From assembly GCA_945988915.1 (NCBI GenBank), contig CAMFTS010000003.1, forward strand, positions 1-35,127: a stretch of DNA of 35,127 nucleotides, read 5' to 3'. This document shows positions 25,576 to 33,233 of this stretch, piece after piece; the first letter of the stretch is position 1, and every line of letters begins with the position of its first letter. Below the pieces are notes generated by a model. The model worked only from the letters and a program-made list of their open reading frames with translations. It had not been told where the DNA came from and ran no database searches. The stretch comes from an uncultured Clostridia bacterium. GTDB taxonomy: Bacteria > Bacillota > Clostridia > Oscillospirales > Acutalibacteraceae. The position numbers were made by a program, and so were the translations under genes.

Positions 25576-26756
25576 ATCATATAGTTCTTGTATCAAAAGA
25601 TGCGATGCTACCTGATTATTTACCGCAATACGGTAACAAATATTGGGAAACTCCGAATATTGATGATCTGGCAGAAAAAGGAACGGTGTTTAATCAGCAC
25701 TATACAGCAGCGCCGTCAACGGCTATGGCATTTACAAGTATGTTTACCGGTCTTTTTCCGTATCAGCTTGACAGAAAAGATTATACGGAAGTTGAGGAAT
25801 ACAACCAAGGTACAACACTTTTTGATGAAATGTATGAGCGTGGATATGAATGTCATCTTTTATGGAGCTCAAATTATATAAAAATGGCGGACCGTTTTTC
25901 AAAGTGCTACGGAAAGCATACCATTCGCCACGAAGATATGAAATTCAATCAGTCGGTTGGCGTTCATATGCCGAGAGATGAGCAGAGAAATAACTTAGTA
26001 CCTGATGACGAAAAGTCGAAAGAGGTAATGGAATATTTAGTCAGCGTTTTAGATTCTATTGATACGAGTCATCCGATATTCCTTTGGGTACATTTACCGC
26101 ATGTATTATTGGGCAGATGCGGATACGGTCAGGATATAGACCTCTTTGACGAATTTATTGGTGAAATAAGAAAGCGCTTTGGTGATGAAGGCATATATAT
26201 TACCGCCGACCACGGCAATATGAACGGTTATAAAGGAAAAACAACATATGGCTTTGATGTTAATCAGCCGGCAATAAAAATTCCGCTTATTGCTCCTCGT
26301 CTGGAAGGAAAGGAAAGCATTGATTTCCCAACAAGTAATGCTCAGTTAATGGATATTATTTTAAATAACAGGGTTGAAAAACAGGAGTTTATTATAAGCG
26401 ATACTCAATACTACGCACAGCCATACAGAAAAATAGCAATTATAAGAGGAAAATACAAGTATATATATAATAAATTTGAGAAAAACGAAGAGCTGTATGA
26501 TTTGGATTTTGACCCGAATGAGAATATCAACCTGTTAGATAAATTGCTCTACGACACAGACAGAAACCGTTATGTCAACGTTTCACAAGTCATCTTTTAT
26601 CCGTGGATGGACGAAGCTATGGAAAATTATCAGCATATAAAAGAATTCTTTGATTCAATTTGGAAAACTGCCGATAAAGCTACTGAAACAAAGAATTATA
26701 TCATAAGAAAGTTGAAAAATTTTAAGGCTTTGATAAAAAGAAATCTTGGAATATAA
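25572..26756 (+). CDS. Cytosolic sulfatase-like (alkaline phosphatase superfamily) protein with Thr at the nucleophile position
   Basis: 394 residues, no signal peptide and no membrane segment. The N-terminus (HIVLVSKDAMLPDYL, Asp10) and the TADHGNMNGY block (Asp213, His214) match metal-ligand regions of sulfatases. By spacing to FTG (58-60), the catalytic position is Thr50 in APSTAMAFTSMFTG. It is not the Cys or Ser needed for formylglycine, and the consensus CxPSR is absent. This points to phosphoryl/phosphonyl hydrolysis or transfer, as in LTA-synthase and EptA relatives, rather than sulfate-ester hydrolysis. It starts behind AGGAGG and sits between wzx and the PEP mutase. A role in transferring or removing a HEP group is a hypothesis only. 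Confidence 0.75.
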   Translation: MNHIVLVSKDAMLPDYLPQYGNKYWETPNIDDLAEKGTVFNQHYTAAPSTAMAFTSMFTGLFPYQLDRKDYTEVEEYNQGTTLFDEMYERGYECHLLWSSNYIKMADRFSKCYGKHTIRHEDMKFNQSVGVHMPRDEQRNNLVPDDEKSKEVMEYLVSVLDSIDTSHPIFLWVHLPHVLLGRCGYGQDIDLFDEFIGEIRKRFGDEGIYITADHGNMNGYKGKTTYGFDVNQPAIKIPLIAPRLEGKESIDFPTSNAQLMDIILNNRVEKQEFIISDTQYYAQPYRKIAIIRGKYKYIYNKFEKNEELYDLDFDPNENINLLDKLLYDTDRNRYVNVSQVIFYPWMDEAMENYQHIKEFFDSIWKTADKATETKNYIIRKLKNFKALIKRNLGI

Positions 26757-26768
26757 AAGGAGTAAATA

Positions 26769-28778
26769 ATGAAGGTTTTAATATTGAACTCAGGTGTTGG
26801 AAGCCGTATGGGCGTGCTCACGAGTGAACATCCAAAATGTATGACGGAGATTTCTTCAAGAGAAACTATTCTTTCGCGTCAGTTAAAACAAATTGCAGAT
26901 GCAGGAATAAAAGAAGTAGTAATGACAACCGGCAAGTTCGATTCGGTACTTGTAAATTATTGCGAAAGCCTTGACCTGCCTATACATTTTACATTTGTAA
27001 AAAATCCGATTTATAAAGATACAAACTATATTTATTCAATTTACTGTGCAAGAGAATATCTGGATGATGATGATATTATTATGATGCATGGTGACCTGGT
27101 GTTTGAAAATGCTGTATTTGACAAGGTTGTTAATTCAAAAGAGTCTTGTATGACGGTATCATCTACAATTCCGCTTCCCGAAAAAGATTTCAAAGCCGTT
27201 GTTAAGGACGGGAAAGTTCAAAAGGTTGGTGTCGAATTTTTTAATGACGCCATGGAAGCTCAGGCTTTATATCATTTATATAAGGACGATTGGAAAAAGT
27301 GGTTAGATAAAATTGTTGAATTCTGTGAAGCGGATAATACCGGTGTATATGCAGAAAATGCATTGAATGAGCTTAACGGCAGTGCTGATATATCTGCACT
27401 TGATGTTGAAAACCTTCTTTGTGCAGAAATTGATAATCCGGAAGATTTAGCAATTGTTTCTTCAAAGTTGAGCGAGATTGAAGCCCGTACAGTTTATATG
27501 TGTTTCTCAACAGATATGATACACAGCGGTCATATTGCTATTATTCGTAAGGCAGAAAAACTCGGAAAATTGATTATCGGTGTTCTGTCAGATGAAGCTG
27601 TTGTGTCTTATAAAAGATTTCCGTTGCTGCCGTTTGAAGAAAGAAAGACAATGTTTGAAAACATAGCCGGAGTTTATAAGGTAGTTGAACAGAAAACCTT
27701 AAGCTATAAGGAGAATATCGAAAAATATAAGCCTACATATGTTGTTCACGGTGATGATTGGGTAAGCGGATTTCAAAAGCCAATCAGAGATGAAGTATGT
27801 GATATACTTGCAACATATGGCGGAGAACTTGTTGAATATCCGTATTCAAGAGATGATAAATATAATGAGCTTGAGAAAAGGGCAAGAGCAGAGCTTTCAA
27901 CTCCTGACATTCGCCGTGCAAGACTGAAAAAAGCATTGGCAATGAAGGGCCTTGTTTCTGCAATGGAGGCTCACAGCGGATTGACAGGTTTGATAGTTGA
28001 AAATACTGTTGTTGAAGAACACGGCGGAGCTCGTCAGTTCGACGCAATGTGGGTTTCATCTCTTTGTGATTCAACAGCAAAGGGTAAGCCCGATATAGAA
28101 TTAGTTGATATGACTTCACGCTTCAGAACTATTGATGATATTTGCGAAGTTACGACAAAGCCAATTATTTTTGACGGCGATACCGGCGGATTAACAGAGC
28201 ATTTCGTTTACACGGTAAGAAGCCTGGAGCGTATGGGCGTTTCAATGATAATTATTGAAGATAAAACAGGCTTAAAGAAAAACAGCTTGTTCGGCAATGA
28301 AGTTGTTCAGACACAAGACAGCATTGAACATTTCAGCGAAAAAATCCGTGCCGGTAAAATGGCACAGAGAACAAAGGACTTTATGATTTGTGCAAGAATC
28401 GAGAGCTTGATTCTTGAGCAGGGTATGGATGATGCACTTGAACGCGCATTTGCTTTTACCGAGGCCGGCGCTGATGCAATTATGATTCACAGCCGTAAAA
28501 AAGACCCAAGTGAAATATTTGAATTTGTTGAAAAGTATCGCGAGAAGAATCAAACAACTCCGATTGTTGTTGTTCCGACCTCTTTCAATACCGTCACTGA
28601 AGAAGAGTTCAAAGCTCGCGGAGTAAATATTGTAATTTATGCAAATCAATTAACAAGGACAGGATTCCCTGCAATGCAGAACGCTGCCAAAACAATTCTT
28701 GCAAACCACAGAGCGAAAGAGTGCGACGATATGTGTATGCCGTTTAAGGATATCATTCGTCTTATTCCGGAGGAGTAA
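26769..28778 (+). CDS. Three-domain protein: LicC/PntC-like nucleotidyltransferase, Fom1-like cytidylyltransferase, PEP mutase
   Basis: 669 residues. Domain 1 (1-235) is a NTP-transferase fold: LNSGVGSRMG (6-15), HPKCM with Lys23, and metal Asp109 in MHGDLVF, like LicC/PntC enzymes. Domain 2 (240-365) is a CTP-transferase-like domain: HSGH (252-255), PFEERKTMFENI and VVHGDDW (325-331). Domain 3 (about 390-669) is PEP mutase: FDGDTGG (468-474) and the signature EDKTGLKKNS (497-506). PEP mutase makes the C-P bond of phosphonopyruvate. Domains 2+3 repeat the architecture of fosfomycin Fom1, whose cytidylyltransferase makes CMP-HEP. The extra N-terminal nucleotidyltransferase is unusual. It is followed directly by the reductase and decarboxylase genes of the same pathway. 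The domain calls are strong; substrate assignment of domains 1 and 2 is inferred. Confidence 0.93.
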   Translation: MKVLILNSGVGSRMGVLTSEHPKCMTEISSRETILSRQLKQIADAGIKEVVMTTGKFDSVLVNYCESLDLPIHFTFVKNPIYKDTNYIYSIYCAREYLDDDDIIMMHGDLVFENAVFDKVVNSKESCMTVSSTIPLPEKDFKAVVKDGKVQKVGVEFFNDAMEAQALYHLYKDDWKKWLDKIVEFCEADNTGVYAENALNELNGSADISALDVENLLCAEIDNPEDLAIVSSKLSEIEARTVYMCFSTDMIHSGHIAIIRKAEKLGKLIIGVLSDEAVVSYKRFPLLPFEERKTMFENIAGVYKVVEQKTLSYKENIEKYKPTYVVHGDDWVSGFQKPIRDEVCDILATYGGELVEYPYSRDDKYNELEKRARAELSTPDIRRARLKKALAMKGLVSAMEAHSGLTGLIVENTVVEEHGGARQFDAMWVSSLCDSTAKGKPDIELVDMTSRFRTIDDICEVTTKPIIFDGDTGGLTEHFVYTVRSLERMGVSMIIIEDKTGLKKNSLFGNEVVQTQDSIEHFSEKIRAGKMAQRTKDFMICARIESLILEQGMDDALERAFAFTEAGADAIMIHSRKKDPSEIFEFVEKYREKNQTTPIVVVPTSFNTVTEEEFKARGVNIVIYANQLTRTGFPAMQNAAKTILANHRAKECDDMCMPFKDIIRLIPEE

Positions 28779-28782
28779 GAAA

Positions 28783-29850
28783 ATGAGCCAAAAGATAATA
28801 TACGGTGCAGATGATTTAGCTCAAATTGTGAGTCGGTTTAATAAACCGTTGCTTGTGCATGAGGATTTTTATAATAGCTTTTCTATAAAAAATATTCTCG
28901 ATGCCGTACCACATTCGGATTTCACTCAGTTTTCTTCAAATCCCTTGTATGAAGATGTGTGCAAAGGCGTAGATTTGTTTAAAAATGAAAACTGCGACGC
29001 TATAATTGTTGTCGGCGGCGGCAGTGCCATAGATGTTGCAAAATGCATAAAACTTTTCTGTAAGATGAATCCGAATATAAATTATTTGGAACAGGAAAAG
29101 AAAGATACAGGTATTGAGCTTATAGCAATTCCGACAACTGCAGGTACAGGCAGCGAGTCAACTAAGCACGCGGTTATATATTATGAAGGTAACAAACAAT
29201 CAATTTCCCATGACAGCATTGTACCGAATTGTGCAATACTTATTCCGGAATTGCTTGAAGGATTGCCTGTTTATCAGAAGAAGTGCACTATGTTAGATGC
29301 ACTTTGCCAAGCTGTTGAATCTTGGTGGTCTGTCAATTCAACTGACGAAAGCAAAGAATTTTCAAAGCGCGCAATTCAACTGATTCGTGAGAATTGGGAG
29401 GATTACATTATTAATAATTCAAAAAAGGCGGCAGAAGGCATACTTAAAGCGGCAAACTTTGCCGGTCAGGCAATAAATATTACGGCAACGACTGCTGCCC
29501 ATGCCATGAGTTATAAAATTACATCAATGTATAACTTCCCGCACGGTCATGCTGTGGCTGTTTGCCTGTCAAAGGTGTGGGAATATATGTTATCGCATTT
29601 TGACGGTTGCACAGACGCTCGCGGTGTTGAATACCTGAAGCAGACTATGAATGAAATCGAAGAATATATCAGCTTAAAGGAATTTAACGCTTTGCTTGAA
29701 AAGATGCAAATGAATTATCCGAAATCAGCTCATAAAGCTAACGACTCGGAAATATTAGCTGCATCGGTTAATCCGGTAAGACTTAAGAATAATCCGGTTT
29801 ATTTAAGTACTGAGGTCTTAAAGGAAATGTACGGAGGAATTATACAATGA
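28783..29850 (+). CDS. Phosphonoacetaldehyde reductase (iron-type alcohol dehydrogenase, PhpC/FomC-like)
   Basis: 355 residues. ATG 28783 is chosen because CGGAGGAG precedes it; an earlier in-frame ATG lies inside the mutase gene. NAD(P)-binding motifs are GGGSAIDVAK (78-87) and PTTAGTGSES (117-126). Metal ligands are Asp172 in MLDALCQ, His240 in TTAAHAMSY and His254 in FPHGHA. The residue that is His in FucO-type enzymes (DALTH) is Gln176 here. Located between PEP mutase and phosphonopyruvate decarboxylase, it should reduce phosphonoacetaldehyde to 2-hydroxyethylphosphonate. No AEP transaminase is present, which supports HEP rather than AEP. It overlaps the decarboxylase start by four bases. 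Confidence 0.88.
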   Translation: MSQKIIYGADDLAQIVSRFNKPLLVHEDFYNSFSIKNILDAVPHSDFTQFSSNPLYEDVCKGVDLFKNENCDAIIVVGGGSAIDVAKCIKLFCKMNPNINYLEQEKKDTGIELIAIPTTAGTGSESTKHAVIYYEGNKQSISHDSIVPNCAILIPELLEGLPVYQKKCTMLDALCQAVESWWSVNSTDESKEFSKRAIQLIRENWEDYIINNSKKAAEGILKAANFAGQAINITATTAAHAMSYKITSMYNFPHGHAVAVCLSKVWEYMLSHFDGCTDARGVEYLKQTMNEIEEYISLKEFNALLEKMQMNYPKSAHKANDSEILAASVNPVRLKNNPVYLSTEVLKEMYGGIIQ

Positions 29851-30968
29851 AAGTTGAAAAATTAGTGGAAATAATTGGTTCCGATTTCTATACGGGAGTG
29901 CCGGATTCACAGCTTAAAGCTCTTTGTAACTATTTAATGAATACTTACGGTATTGACCAAAAGCATCATATTATTGCGGCGAATGAAGGTAACTGTACCG
30001 CATTGGCGGCAGGCTATCATCTGGCAACAGGTAAAGTACCGGTTGTTTATATGCAAAACAGCGGCGAAGGCAATATTATAAATCCGGTTGCTTCTTTATT
30101 GAATGACAAGGTTTATGCTATTCCGGTTATTTTTATTGTCGGCTGGAGAGGAGAACCCGGAATTCACGATGAGCCTCAGCATATTTATCAGGGCGAGGTT
30201 ACAGTAAAGCTGTTGGAAGATATGGGTATAAAAGCATTTGTTATCGGCAAAGATACAACTGATGATGAAGTCGAAAAGGTTATGGAAGAGTATAAGGCAA
30301 TATTAGCAGAGGGTAAAGATGTTGCTTTTGTAATCCGTAAGGGTGCTCTTTCATATGACGAAAGCGTAAAATATGAGAACAGCAATTCAATGATTCGTGA
30401 AGAGATTATTCAGCATATTGTTAAGGCGTCAGATAATGACCCGATAATTTCAACAACGGGTAAGGCAAGCAGAGAATTATTTGAAACAAGAGTTGCAAAC
30501 GGTCAAAGTCATAAATATGACTTCTTAACGGTCGGTTCAATGGGACACAGTTCATCAATTGCGCTCGGTGTTGCAATTAATAAGCCGAACAGTCGTGTAT
30601 GGTGTGTTGACGGTGACGGTGCTGTTCTTATGCATATGGGCTCAATGGCAGTTTTAGGAGCAAATGCACCTAAAAATATGATTCATATAATTATCAATAA
30701 CGGTGCGCATGAAACAGTCGGCGGAATGCCTACCGTTGCAAGCAATATTGATTTGGTTGCAATCGCAAAGGCTTGCGGATATCCCAATGCTGTAAGTGTT
30801 GATACATTTGAAGCACTTGATGAAGAATTAGAAAAAGCAAAGGAAAGAAATGAATTAAGTTTAATCGAAGTTAAATGTTCAATCGGAGCAAGAGACGACT
30901 TAGGCAGACCTACAACAACGGCTCTTGAGAATAAAATCAACTTTATGAATTATCTTAAAGAATTATAA
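29847..30968 (+). CDS. ppd: Phosphonopyruvate decarboxylase
   Basis: 373-residue thiamine-diphosphate enzyme that decarboxylates phosphonopyruvate to phosphonoacetaldehyde, the irreversible step that pulls the unfavourable PEP mutase reaction forward. Family landmarks are FYTGVPDSQLKAL at the N-terminus, Glu47 in AANEGNCTA (cofactor activation), MQNSGEGN and the GWRGEPGIHDEPQH segment characteristic of Ppd. The ThDP motif begins GDGAVLMHMGSMA and ends at Asn in INNGAHETVGG. It is coupled to the reductase gene (ATGA overlap). Together with the two preceding genes it completes PEP to HEP. Identification is secure from its motifs and context. Confidence 0.95.
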   Translation: MKVEKLVEIIGSDFYTGVPDSQLKALCNYLMNTYGIDQKHHIIAANEGNCTALAAGYHLATGKVPVVYMQNSGEGNIINPVASLLNDKVYAIPVIFIVGWRGEPGIHDEPQHIYQGEVTVKLLEDMGIKAFVIGKDTTDDEVEKVMEEYKAILAEGKDVAFVIRKGALSYDESVKYENSNSMIREEIIQHIVKASDNDPIISTTGKASRELFETRVANGQSHKYDFLTVGSMGHSSSIALGVAINKPNSRVWCVDGDGAVLMHMGSMAVLGANAPKNMIHIIINNGAHETVGGMPTVASNIDLVAIAKACGYPNAVSVDTFEALDEELEKAKERNELSLIEVKCSIGARDDLGRPTTTALENKINFMNYLKEL

Positions 30969-30996
30969 TCGGTGAGAGTTACCGTATGAGCAGAGT

Positions 30997-31566
30997 ATGA
31001 GACAATTTTTTTATGTAGTTAAAAACTTTATAAAAATGCTGTATAATTGCAGACCAAATGTATCCTTTGGTTGGATGGTATTCTGTTTATCGACAGCGGT
31101 TGCGGTTTGGCTGTTTGCAAATTATATGAAAAAGAAGGATAAGCTGAAAGATGTTTCTTCTTTTGCGTTGGCAGGATTCATAGGTTATTCTGTTTGGATA
31201 TTTGTTTCTACTGTTCTCTCACGGGAGAGTGTGGAGTATTACAGATACAGCTTTATTCCGTTTTGGTCTTATAGAACTTTGTTCATAGGCGAGAAGAATT
31301 TGTTGCCTGAGATTTTGTCAAACATATTATTCTTCATTCCGTTTGGCTTTTTTGCTTTTGAATTAAAGAAAATACCGACAAAGCAAATAATACTTTTTGG
31401 ATTTTTATTTTCTTGCTTTATTGAACTTATGCAACTGATAACAAAAGTCGGAATGTTTGAGTTTGATGATATTTTCAATAATACGGCAGGAACAGTGTTA
31501 GGCGTGTTATGCGGTATGGTTTTAGATAAAATCAAAGATAATAAAAAAAGAGCTTACAATGCGTGA
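30997..31566 (+). CDS. VanZ-like membrane protein
   Basis: 189 residues with about five hydrophobic segments. The family pattern is visible: FIPFWSYR, then LPEILSNILFFIPFGFFAFEL, CFIELMQLITKVGMFEFDDIFNNTAGTVLG and a final helix. VanZ-like proteins occur at the ends of glycan and glycopeptide-resistance clusters; their biochemical role is unsettled. The start is uncertain: GGTGAGAG lies about 20 bases upstream, and no better in-frame start with an SD is seen. It is the last gene of the operon, and its stop codon lies inside the left arm of the terminator stem at 31561-31587. Confidence 0.8.
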   Translation: MRQFFYVVKNFIKMLYNCRPNVSFGWMVFCLSTAVAVWLFANYMKKKDKLKDVSSFALAGFIGYSVWIFVSTVLSRESVEYYRYSFIPFWSYRTLFIGEKNLLPEILSNILFFIPFGFFAFELKKIPTKQIILFGFLFSCFIELMQLITKVGMFEFDDIFNNTAGTVLGVLCGMVLDKIKDNKKRAYNA

Positions 31567-31587
31567 GTGTCCAGAGGACACTCACGC
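31561..31587 (+). terminator. Terminator of the polysaccharide operon
   Basis: GCGTGAGTGTCC (31561-31572) and GGACACTCACGC (31576-31587) form a perfect 12-bp stem with an AGA loop, followed by AGTTTTATT. The stop codon of the VanZ-like gene lies in the left arm. The T-run is short, so some read-through into the hairpin array is possible. Confidence 0.75.
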
Positions 31588-31595
31588 AGTTTTAT

Positions 31596-31799
31596 TCGCC
31601 TTTTGGCGAGTGATATTGCTTCGCAGTTATATAATGCTACGCATTGTGATATTGTCCTTCGGACAGTTTTATGCGAATAAAATAACACTGAAATCGAAGA
31701 TTTCAATATCACTATGCCGAAAAGTGCATAATATCACTCTTTCCGAAGGAAAGAATATCACTTGAAGTTAAAGGCGCACTTACTCACCACTTTTAGTGG
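31596..31799. repeat. Array of short hairpins with overall inverted symmetry (possible MITE-like element)
   Basis: This gap codes for nothing convincing but holds about nine small perfect hairpins in 200 bases. Examples are TCGCC-TTTT-GGCGA (31596-31609), AATGC-TAC-GCATT (31633-31645), TGTCC-TTC-GGACA (31653-31665), TTTTAT-GCGA-ATAAAA (31667-31682), TGAAATC-GAA-GATTTCA (31689-31705), TCTTTCC-GAA-GGAAAGA (31738-31754) and CCACT-TTT-AGTGG (31787-31799). GTGATATT occurs on the left (31610-31617, 31646-31653) and its complement AATATCAC on the right (31705-31712, 31730-31737, 31754-31761). TTC loops are on the left and GAA loops on the right, so the whole is an imperfect palindrome centred near 31675. 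No transposase is present. Confidence 0.7.
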
Positions 31800-31814
31800 C
31801 GGTGCAAAAAAGTA

Positions 31815-31847
31815 AGAGTTAATGTAGCTTTTTGCTACATTAACTCT
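31815..31847. terminator. Strong bidirectional terminator
   Basis: AGAGTTAATGTAGC (31815-31828) and GCTACATTAACTCT (31834-31847) form a perfect 14-bp stem with a five-T loop. On the plus strand TTTTTG follows, and on the minus strand TACTTTTTTGC follows. It separates the polysaccharide operon and hairpin array from the convergent nucleotidyltransferase gene and can serve both directions. Confidence 0.92.
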
Positions 31848-31896
31848 TTTTTGTCCTTTAGAGTACGACTCAAAACAGTAAGCTCTTTTTTCGTGA

Positions 31897-33075
31897 TTAC
31901 ATTCGGGTAACACCCAATCTGCTTAAAAGATCGGTTTCGGATTTTTCGGCTTTTGCCGACTCAAGTACATCGGAAACGCGAATGCCTCTCTTGATGGCAT
32001 TTTTTATCCAATAGAATATTTGATAAATCCATGCAAAAGGTTTCAGGTAAGGATGTGACTTTAACAATTTCCAATTTTTACAACCTTTTTCCTGAGCCTT
32101 CTTCAATCCGACAAAAGGATTTTTAAATGCGGACAAAACAGGAACTGTTGATGATTTTGTACTGTTCTTGTGTCCGAAGTTACCGTGGTCAAGTACATAT
32201 TCCATCAGTTCATCGCAAAGTGCAGAATCTGCTTTACACCAGGATATGTCTTTATCAAGCCCCAGATATTTTTTGCACATAGCGGTAGTTGCAACTGCAA
32301 GCTTTTCCAAGCCTATTTTTTTGGCCGCATCAAAAAACTGCGTATTCCAAAAATCATCGTCAAGATATCTCTCGACATAGCACATCCAGTCGATTACCTG
32401 GCGCAAGCCTATTCCGGTCCTGATATGTTGATTTATGTGTGCAAGCAATACCAAGCCGTTTTCCAATATCGGTAAAGTCGGGAATTCATAGCCGTACAAC
32501 TCCGAGTTCTCTTTTCTGTCAATAGCATTGAAAATATATTCATCAAGAATATCCGACTGTTCAGAATTATCACTTGTAGAAAAATGATCGTGCAGTTCAA
32601 TTTCTATTCCTTGAGCAGAATGAAAGCCTATATGCCTATAATAGTTTTCGGGTGTTTGCTCAGCTTTATATCCGGCATTGCAAAGCATTGTATATGCCGA
32701 GCTGAAATCATCAGGCTTAACAATAATATCAATGTCACCCATACTGCGGTATTCAGGCTGAGGATAATTCATTGCAGCTGCGGTACCTTTTAATATTACA
32801 ACATCAATACCGCTTAATACATTTAACACCTTTTTTTGTTCAGCTAAAATAGAATAAAAAATCTGAATGTTTCTGCCGACAGTCTGAGTGTATTTTGCCG
32901 CCTGTTGCGGACTGATTTTTGCCTTATCTATTTGATTTGCCGGTATAGCGTGTACGCAGTGAGCGATTAACTCATCATAAATATTTTGCCATTCCGATAT
33001 TTCCGTTTCGCCGGAAGTACATTCGTGTAAAGCGTCAGAAAGCAGCTTCAGCATACAAATATTTTCATTTGTCAT
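31897..33075 (-). CDS. Nucleotidyltransferase-fold family protein (NTP_transf_5 type)
   Basis: 392 residues. ATG 33075 is chosen because GGAGG (33091-33087) lies 11 bases upstream; an in-frame GTG at 33087 would overlap that SD. The central motif VVILKGTAAAMNYP (92-105) followed by YRSMGDIDIIVKPDDF (109-124; Asp114 and Asp116) is the active-site pattern of a poorly understood nucleotidyltransferase-like family often found near glycan, peptide-modification or asparagine-synthase-like genes. The rest is helical, with HINQH and a basic C-terminal part (KKAQEKGCKNWK). It is transcribed alone from its own promoter toward the polysaccharide operon. The substrate is unknown; a connection to surface glycan is possible only by position. 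Confidence 0.8.
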   Translation of the reverse strand: MTNENICMLKLLSDALHECTSGETEISEWQNIYDELIAHCVHAIPANQIDKAKISPQQAAKYTQTVGRNIQIFYSILAEQKKVLNVLSGIDVVILKGTAAAMNYPQPEYRSMGDIDIIVKPDDFSSAYTMLCNAGYKAEQTPENYYRHIGFHSAQGIEIELHDHFSTSDNSEQSDILDEYIFNAIDRKENSELYGYEFPTLPILENGLVLLAHINQHIRTGIGLRQVIDWMCYVERYLDDDFWNTQFFDAAKKIGLEKLAVATTAMCKKYLGLDKDISWCKADSALCDELMEYVLDHGNFGHKNSTKSSTVPVLSAFKNPFVGLKKAQEKGCKNWKLLKSHPYLKPFAWIYQIFYWIKNAIKRGIRVSDVLESAKAEKSETDLLSRLGVTRM

Positions 33076-33099
33076 TATTTCCTGCACCTCCTACAATGT

Positions 33100-33128
33100 A
33101 GTATAACTTTAAAGCTTAAAAAAGTCAA
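33100..33128 (-). promoter_or_regulatory. SigA-type promoter of the nucleotidyltransferase gene
   Basis: On the minus strand, TTGACT (33128-33123), a 17-base spacer and TATACT (33105-33100) make a near-consensus housekeeping promoter. The expected start near 33093 lies only a few bases before the SD GGAGG, so the leader is very short and leaves no room for a regulatory RNA. Confidence 0.8.
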
Positions 33129-33233
33129 TGTGAGCGTGATTTGCTTTTAAATCTGCTCTTTTTTTATGCCCTTTTTTATGACAAAATTTTTATTTCGCTT
33201 AATATACAATCAATTCAGAAAGGAATGAGAAAA

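Noticed and set aside
25572..26756. True sulfatase (sulfate ester hydrolase)
   Set aside because: No Cys/Ser-x-Pro-Ser-Arg formylglycine site; Thr50 is at the nucleophile position and the protein is not exported.
28272..28649. Antisense reading frame within the PEP mutase gene
   Set aside because: Mirror of a strongly conserved catalytic domain, no ribosome site, no recognisable domain.
26769..30968. Fosfomycin-type antibiotic cluster
   Set aside because: The Fom1-like fusion, reductase and decarboxylase fit the shared early steps only. The methyltransferase and epoxidase genes are absent and the genes are in a glycan operon.
26769..30968. 2-aminoethylphosphonate pathway
   Set aside because: No PLP aminotransferase is found in the cluster; an alcohol-dehydrogenase-type reductase takes that position.
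31588..31770. Regular short repeats resembling a CRISPR array
   Set aside because: The repeats are 8-base motifs in both orientations with differing palindromic stems between them. There is no constant direct repeat of 24-37 bases, spacers are not unique foreign-like sequences, and no cas gene is near.
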